Shown here: positions 5,198 to 6,601 of the stretch, in pieces
Layout: the number at the start of each line of letters is the position of its first letter
Numbering within the stretch: the stretch's first letter is position 1
Origin: Candidatus Cellulosilyticum pullistercoris
Lineage (GTDB): Bacteria > Bacillota > Clostridia > Lachnospirales > Cellulosilyticaceae
Reading direction: 5' to 3'
Assembly: GCA_018883705.1 (NCBI GenBank)
Contig: JAHLFQ010000104.1
Span: forward strand, 1-6,601
Length of the DNA stretch: 6,601 nucleotides
Translations under genes and position numbers: made by a program
The notes under the pieces: generated by a model
Databases searched by the model: none
The model's input: only the letters and a program-made list of their open reading frames with translations
What the model was told of the DNA's origin: nothing

Positions 5198-6523
5198 TTA
5201 TTTTGTTTTATTAATATTAAAGAAAGACTTCATTCCACGATATTCTGCTACATTTTCAAGTTCTTCCTCAATACGAAGAAGTTGATTGTATTTAGCTGTA
5301 CGGTCAGAACGTGCTGGTGCACCTGTTTTAATTTGTCCTGCATTAACAGCTACAACAATATCTGCAATGGTACTATCTTCTGATTCACCTGAACGGTGTG
5401 ATACAACTGCTGTATAACCTGCGCGGTTAGCCATTTCAATAGCATTAAAGGTTTCTGTTAGTGTACCAATTTGGTTTACTTTAATTAAAATAGAGTTACC
5501 AATACATTTTTCAATACCTTGTTCTAAGATAGATGTATTGGTTACAAAAAGGTCATCTCCTACAAGTTGGATACGTTTACCAAGTCTATCCGTAAGAATC
5601 TTCCATCCTTCCCAGTCATTTTCACCAAGACCATCTTCAATAGAAATAATAGGATACTTATTAACGAGTGCTTCATAATAATCTACCATTTCTTCTGAAG
5701 TACGTACCACTTCTTTGCCAGTCATCTGACTTTCACCTTTAAAGTAGTATTTCTTATCTTCTTTATTATAAAGTTCTGAAGCAGCTGCATCCATAGCGAT
5801 AAACATTTCTTCACCTGGTTTGTAACCAGCTTCTTGAATAGCTTCTACAATAAGACTTAAAACATCATCTGCTGTGGCAAGGTCTGGTGCAAATCCACCT
5901 TCATCCCCTACACCTGTAGCAAGTCCTTTACTATTAAGCACTTTTTTAAGTGTATGATAGGTTTCCGCGCACATTCTAAGTGCCTCTTTGAAGGAAGGTG
6001 CACCTACTGGCATAATCATGAATTCTTGTAAATCGACAGTGTTATCTGCATGTTCGCCACCATTTAAGATATTCATCATAGGTACAGGTAATACTTTTGC
6101 ATTAAACCCTCCTAAATATTGATATAAAGGTACACTAAGAGCTTCTGCTGCTGCTTTAGCTACTGCCATAGACACACCTAGAATAGCATTAGCACCTAAT
6201 TTAGATTTGGTAGGTGTTCCATCTAAATCGATCATTACTTTATCAATATAAGCTTGGTCTAAGGCATTGAGACCTACTATTTCCTGGGCAATAATATTAT
6301 TCACGTTATCTACTGCTTTTTGAACACCTTTTCCAACATAACGTTTCTTATCTCCATCACGAAGTTCAAGTGCTTCTCTTTCCCCTGTAGATGCACCAGA
6401 AGGTACAATAGCTCTACCCATATAATCGCCCTCAACCACGACTTCTACTTCCACTGTTGGATTACCACGTGAATCGAGTACTTCTCTTGCATAAACATCT
6501 AAAATTTCAATATATCCCTTCAT
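5198..6523 (-). CDS. eno: Enolase (phosphopyruvate hydratase)
   Basis: Enolase interconverts 2-phosphoglycerate and phosphoenolpyruvate in cytosolic glycolysis and gluconeogenesis. From the preferred ATG (6521-6523) the protein has 441 residues, full length and slightly longer than the usual 430 or so. All key sites are present: the DSRGNPTVEVEV start (17-28), the mobile catalytic loop SGASTGE (42-48), His158 and Glu167 (NGGEHADN...QEFM), catalytic Glu208 (GDEGGFAP), magnesium ligands Asp245 (MDAAASE), Glu296 (SIEDGL) and Asp323 (GDDLFVTN), catalytic Lys348 (LIKVNQIGTL), and the substrate-binding SHRSGE (375-380) with Lys399. The short C-terminal tail (SFFNINKTK) is lysine- and asparagine-rich and not part of the core. 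The ATG chosen follows a good ribosome binding site; the in-frame ATG at 6569-6571 would add 16 residues that fit no enolase N-terminus. The gene is followed by its own terminator. Its promoter is not clear and probably lies past the window's right end. Confidence 0.98.
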   Translation of the reverse strand: MKGYIEILDVYAREVLDSRGNPTVEVEVVVEGDYMGRAIVPSGASTGEREALELRDGDKKRYVGKGVQKAVDNVNNIIAQEIVGLNALDQAYIDKVMIDLDGTPTKSKLGANAILGVSMAVAKAAAEALSVPLYQYLGGFNAKVLPVPMMNILNGGEHADNTVDLQEFMIMPVGAPSFKEALRMCAETYHTLKKVLNSKGLATGVGDEGGFAPDLATADDVLSLIVEAIQEAGYKPGEEMFIAMDAAASELYNKEDKKYYFKGESQMTGKEVVRTSEEMVDYYEALVNKYPIISIEDGLGENDWEGWKILTDRLGKRIQLVGDDLFVTNTSILEQGIEKCIGNSILIKVNQIGTLTETFNAIEMANRAGYTAVVSHRSGESEDSTIADIVVAVNAGQIKTGAPARSDRTAKYNQLLRIEEELENVAEYRGMKSFFNINKTK

Positions 6524-6530
6524 GCCTAAA

Positions 6531-6535
6531 CCTCC
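6531..6535 (-). promoter_or_regulatory. Ribosome binding site that fixes the eno start
   Basis: GGAGG on the minus strand lies 7 nt upstream of the ATG at 6521-6523. The upstream in-frame ATG (6569-6571) is preceded by TTTCTATTCT and has no ribosome binding site, so translation should start at MKGYIEILDV. The remaining leader (6536-6601) shows no promoter I can support. Confidence 0.85.
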
Positions 6536-6601
6536 GTTTTGATTAATACTTTTCCAATGTATTTTTGCCATAGAATAGAAATTTTATGTATAAAATCATT
6601 T

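Noticed and set aside
5126..5383. Plus-strand open frame of 85 codons over the end of eno
   Set aside because: It is antisense to the enolase C-terminus and starts inside the eno terminator stem; its composition is not protein-like.
6524..6571. Longer enolase start adding 16 residues (MAKIHWKSINQNGG...)
   Set aside because: There is no ribosome binding site before it, and the GGAGG of the downstream ATG lies inside the extension; the added residues are unlike enolase N-termini.

Overview
This is an AT-rich chromosomal segment with every gene on the minus strand. It looks like a low-GC Gram-positive, most likely a clostridium of the Lachnospiraceae/Cellulosilyticum kind. The reasons are strong GGAGG-type ribosome binding sites, A/T-rich spacers with intrinsic terminators, and the cluster of enolase, SecG and RNase R. 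The genus is inferred from gene order and protein flavour, not measured.

In the direction of transcription (right to left), the window opens with enolase (eno, 5198-6523), which ends in a strong intrinsic terminator (5103-5137). Next comes a multi-pass Yip1-family membrane protein (4198-5001) with its own likely promoter. SecG of the Sec translocon follows (3675-4103), with an extended -10 promoter and a terminator 7 nt after its stop. After a 299-nt spacer comes RNase R (rnr, 1183-3375), which ends in a 21-bp hairpin terminator (1107-1156). A membrane-anchored or secreted Amidase_2 peptidoglycan hydrolase (324-917) starts at GTG behind a leader holding three 17-bp direct repeats. The last gene is the N-terminal 77 codons of an NADH oxidase-like flavoprotein (1-233), cut by the window edge.

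The block is mostly housekeeping: glycolysis (eno), protein export (secG), RNA turnover (rnr), cell-wall turnover (amidase) and oxygen/NADH handling (nox). Terminators follow eno, secG and rnr, and candidate promoters precede yip1, secG, rnr and the amidase. The genes therefore look like adjacent, mostly single-gene transcription units rather than one operon. Read-through from yip1 into secG, and from the amidase into nox, remains possible because no terminator is visible in those gaps.

I see no transposon, CRISPR array, tRNA, rRNA, phage or defence module, and no convincing undescribed system. The points most worth a second look are the acidic Ser/Thr/Pro/Ala tail on SecG, the 17-bp repeats in the amidase leader, an open frame without a start codon between secG and rnr, and a TTAA-N4-TTAA palindrome upstream of nox.
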